A stretch of DNA of 64,000 bases. Origin: Janthinobacterium sp. 1_2014MBL_MicDiv (GTDB taxonomy: Bacteria; Pseudomonadota; Gammaproteobacteria; Burkholderiales; Burkholderiaceae_D). Position numbers and translations under genes: made by a program. The notes beneath the pieces were generated by a model. The model saw only the letters and a list, made by a program, of their open reading frames with translations. It searched no databases and was not told the DNA's origin. The DNA lies in contig NZ_CP011319.1 in assembly GCF_001865675.1 (NCBI RefSeq), positions 3,100,001 to 3,164,000 of the forward strand, given 5' to 3'. Shown in pieces: positions 61,766 to 64,000 of this stretch. Position 1 is the stretch's first letter. Each line of letters opens with the position of its first letter.

Positions 61766-61780
61766 TGATAATGATTCTCA
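61766..61780 (-). promoter_or_regulatory. Fur box, module 3
   Basis: TGATAATGATTCTCA (reverse TGAGAATCATTATCA) matches the 7-1-7 Fur consensus at 13 of 14 positions, directly upstream of the sigma gene. Confidence 0.8.
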
Positions 61781-62033
61781 TTATATTGCAGCTACCCGAA
61801 CATGTCTTCGATTTTTGCTGTTCTTGTCATACACTGGCAACGCTTTCCTGCCCCTGCATGCAGGCTCGCCACCTCAGGCATCACGACCTTTGCGGGAACA
61901 GGAATGGACACAGGACGGCAAGCATGCAGGCGCGCGAACGCATGGGCAAGGTCATCGACGATGCCGATAGCCTCATTCGCACAAGCGGTGCAGCGCTTCC
62001 TACGACATAATCAACCAAGCCACAATATCCCCC

Positions 62034-63131
62034 ATGAAAACTTCTTCCGCTGACAGCAAAACGATTTTTTCACGACAAATATTGACGATGTCTTTTGTAT
62101 TGACTCTCTCCACCTTCGTGCATGCCCAGGCCGGCGATCGGTCGTCGGCAGCAAAGACCGATGACTACTCCGCCAAAATTGACCGCCTGGTACAAGCAAC
62201 CAGTCCAAGAAATTTCAACGGCGTCATCCTCATCACGCAACATGGCAAAACGAAATACTCAAAAGCCTACGGCTATGCGGATATTGCAAATAAAACCCCA
62301 TTAACGCCCGAAGACAACTTCAGGATCATGTCGAACAGCAAGCAAATTACGGCGGTGCTGATTTTAAGAGAAGTTGAAAAAGGCACAATAGACTTGCGCA
62401 GTCCCGTCAGAAAGTACTTGCCTGACTTGCCGCAAGCCTGGGCCGACGAAGTGACCGTGCATCAGCTGCTCAACTTTTCGGCAGGCATCAGCGCAATCGA
62501 CCAGCCACTGAATTTCAAACCCGGAACGGACTTTTTGTATGGCGTGACCACCTACAGCATGCTGGGCAGTATTTTTGAAAAAGTCTCCGGCAAAACGTAT
62601 ATCGAGGCGGCCAATGACTTGTTCAAGGAACTGGGCATGAAAAACAGTTTTTGCTATGAGGAAAACAAAAGCAATAAGGTCATCAATGGCTATGTCAATG
62701 CGAAAAATGCATTCGAATTGCGCGAGCATCCAGTGCAGGGAAAAGACTGGATCGGCTTCATTCCAGCAGGTGGCATTGTTTCAAACGCCAGGGACTTGAA
62801 TATCTGGGATGAAAAGCTTCACAAGGGAAAGATTTTAACGCCGGAGACCTATCAACTGATGACGAGTTACGACATCTCCAGCCAGCATGTGGCTTTTGGC
62901 AGCGAAAAACACGGCTATGGTTACGGTGTCTATGTGAGCGACAAGACGCCCGTCACATACATAGGACACTCTGGCAAAGGCCTGGGATTCGCATCGATCA
63001 AGGTGTATTTTCCTGAAAAAGATGTCGATGTGATTGTCCTGGAAAACCAGTACAGCGAAGACAGCGCCCTGCATTACTATTTTGAGATAAAAATAAGAGA
63101 AATCGTCATGAATAGCAGTCTTTTACGATAG
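62034..63131 (+). CDS. Serine hydrolase of the beta-lactamase / class C family, AT-rich
   Basis: A 365-residue exported protein (signal peptide to about residue 33, FVHAQA). The nucleophile motif S-x-x-K is Ser100-Lys103 (MSNSKQITA), and the third motif is HSG at 312-314 (YIGHSGKGLGFAS). The second motif, normally Y-S-N in this family, is Tyr169-Gly-Val, so the usual Asn is missing. Members act as esterases, D-aminopeptidases or penicillin-binding proteins, rarely true beta-lactamases. Base composition and codon use are much richer in A and T than all neighbours, suggesting recent acquisition. No ribosome site is evident. Confidence 0.83.
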   Translation: MKTSSADSKTIFSRQILTMSFVLTLSTFVHAQAGDRSSAAKTDDYSAKIDRLVQATSPRNFNGVILITQHGKTKYSKAYGYADIANKTPLTPEDNFRIMSNSKQITAVLILREVEKGTIDLRSPVRKYLPDLPQAWADEVTVHQLLNFSAGISAIDQPLNFKPGTDFLYGVTTYSMLGSIFEKVSGKTYIEAANDLFKELGMKNSFCYEENKSNKVINGYVNAKNAFELREHPVQGKDWIGFIPAGGIVSNARDLNIWDEKLHKGKILTPETYQLMTSYDISSQHVAFGSEKHGYGYGVYVSDKTPVTYIGHSGKGLGFASIKVYFPEKDVDVIVLENQYSEDSALHYYFEIKIREIVMNSSLLR

Positions 63132-63210
63132 CGCGGGCCACCTCTAGTACAGCGTTTCCGTCACGCCGCGGAGGAAAAAACACCCGACGGTGCCAAACGA
63201 TGCCAGGTGA

Positions 63211-63233
63211 CATGGCGCAGCCATCGCGCCATG
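63211..63233 (-). terminator. Hairpin downstream of the xanthine-dehydrogenase-family gene
   Basis: CATGGCGC, loop AGCCATC, GCGCCATG: an 8-bp perfect stem 17 bp after the stop. No T-run. Confidence 0.4.
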
Positions 63234-63249
63234 CTCCCCACGCGTCCGG

Positions 63250-64000
63250 TTACGCCGTCAGCTTGCCATCGAGCTTGCCAATCAGCTTGTCCAACGTTAG
63301 CGGATACTCGCGCACGCGCACCCCCGTCGCGTTGTACACGGCATTGGCGATGGCGGCCGCCACGCCGCAGATGCCCAGCTCGCCCACGCCCTTCGCCTTC
63401 ATGGGCGAGGACATGGGGTCCGTTTCGTCGAGGAAGATGACGTCCTGGTGCGGGATGTCGGCGTGCACGGGCACTTCGTAGCCGGCCAGGTCGTGGTTGA
63501 CGAAGTAGCCGCGGCGCCGGTCGACCACCAGCTCTTCCATCAGGGCCGCGCCCACGCCCATGGTCATGGCGCCGATCACCTGGCTGCGCGCCGCCTTCGG
63601 ATTGAGGATGCGGCCGGCCGCGCACACGGCCAGCATGCGGCGCACGCGCACTTCGCCCGTGTCGCGGTCCACGCCCACTTCGACGAAATGCGCGCCAAAC
63701 GTCGATTGCTGGAATTTCTTGTCGAGGTCGCCGTATTCCATGTGGTCTTCCGCGACGACGTCGCCATGGTAGGCGGCGGCAGCGAGCGGCACGCTGCGCT
63801 CGCCCTGGCTCACCTGGCCGTCGGCAAAGCGCGCGTCTTTCTCGTCGAAGCCCAGCTTGCCGGCGATGGCCTGGCGCAGGCGCACGCAGGCCGCGTACAC
63901 GCCGGCCGTCGAGCTGTTGCCGCCCCACTGCCCGCCCGAACCGGCCGAGACGGGGAAATCCGAATCGCCCAGGCGCACCACGACCCGGTTCAGAGTCACG
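63250..64000 (-). CDS. Xanthine-dehydrogenase family molybdopterin-binding subunit, C-terminal part
   Basis: The last 250 or so codons of a large subunit; the 5' part lies beyond the window. Visible family features are SAGSGGQWGGNSSTAGVY, FGAHFVEVGVDRDTGEVRV, GAMTMGVGAALMEEL and the catalytic-Glu motif KGVGELGICGVAAAIANAV. Such subunits bind molybdopterin cytosine dinucleotide and hydroxylate aldehydes or N-heterocycles (PaoC/YagR-like). The small FAD and iron-sulfur subunits would be expected upstream, outside the window. Substrate unknown. Confidence 0.88.
   Translation of the reverse strand, partial: VTLNRVVVRLGDSDFPVSAGSGGQWGGNSSTAGVYAACVRLRQAIAGKLGFDEKDARFADGQVSQGERSVPLAAAAYHGDVVAEDHMEYGDLDKKFQQSTFGAHFVEVGVDRDTGEVRVRRMLAVCAAGRILNPKAARSQVIGAMTMGVGAALMEELVVDRRRGYFVNHDLAGYEVPVHADIPHQDVIFLDETDPMSSPMKAKGVGELGICGVAAAIANAVYNATGVRVREYPLTLDKLIGKLDGKLTA

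Noticed and set aside
1..64000. CRISPR arrays, tRNA or rRNA genes, insertion sequences, integrases
   Set aside because: None could be recognised on either strand.

Overview
The window reads as chromosomal DNA of a high-GC betaproteobacterium, most likely Oxalobacteraceae (Janthinobacterium or a close relative). This rests on GC-rich, densely packed genes, a narK1-narK2 / narGHJI-ppiC-moaA-narXL order, several FecI-FecR-TonB receptor modules, a polyhydroxyalkanoate synthase and REP-like repeats. The assignment is inferred from gene content and protein style, not from a marker gene. No rRNA, tRNA, CRISPR array, integrase or insertion sequence was seen.

Layout. 1-530: the end of a histidine-phosphotransfer (Hpt) protein and a possible 41-residue membrane peptide. 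536-17314: a nitrate-respiration block read mostly leftward: two NarK transporters, a beta-carbonic anhydrase, a small conserved gene (rightward), nitrate reductase NarGHJI, a parvulin isomerase, MoaA, the NarX-NarL two-component system, then an NnrS protein with its own candidate nitric-oxide-responsive operator. 17542-18450: a GNAT acetyltransferase and a SirB2-like membrane protein. 18455-22533: a Fur-box / sigma / FecR / TonB-receptor module.

22801-39794: the most distinctive region, a divergent locus that I interpret as a PTS-independent system for alpha-linked N-acetylgalactosamine (GalNAc). Leftward genes encode a GH31 enzyme with the subfamily-18 type active site, a large TonB-dependent receptor, a Tat-exported GH109 enzyme and a DUF3472 lipoprotein. 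Rightward genes encode AgaS, a ROK sugar kinase, AgaZ, an AgaR-type DeoR repressor, an AgaA/NagA deacetylase and an MFS sugar porter with an unusual periplasmic insertion of about 120 residues. The central 352-bp intergenic region holds two readable sigma-70 promoters and repeated CTTTCG elements that resemble an AgaR operator. The proposed flow is: surface binding and cleavage of GalNAc-capped glycans, outer-membrane import, release of GalNAc in the periplasm, inner-membrane import, phosphorylation, deacetylation, deamination/isomerisation to tagatose-6-phosphate, and a further step involving AgaZ. The catalytic aldolase is not in the window.

39941-52776: an amino-acid permease, a DUF445 protein, a LysR-controlled MFS-GST-luciferase-like oxidoreductase operon, a PHA synthase and universal stress protein behind a textbook class II FNR-type promoter, two alpha/beta hydrolases, a candidate small RNA and CorA. 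52867-61785: a secreted protein of unknown function, then two more sigma/FecR/TonB-receptor modules facing each other, each with a Fur-like box. 62034-64000: an AT-rich serine hydrolase gene and the 3' part of a xanthine-dehydrogenase-family large subunit that runs off the end.
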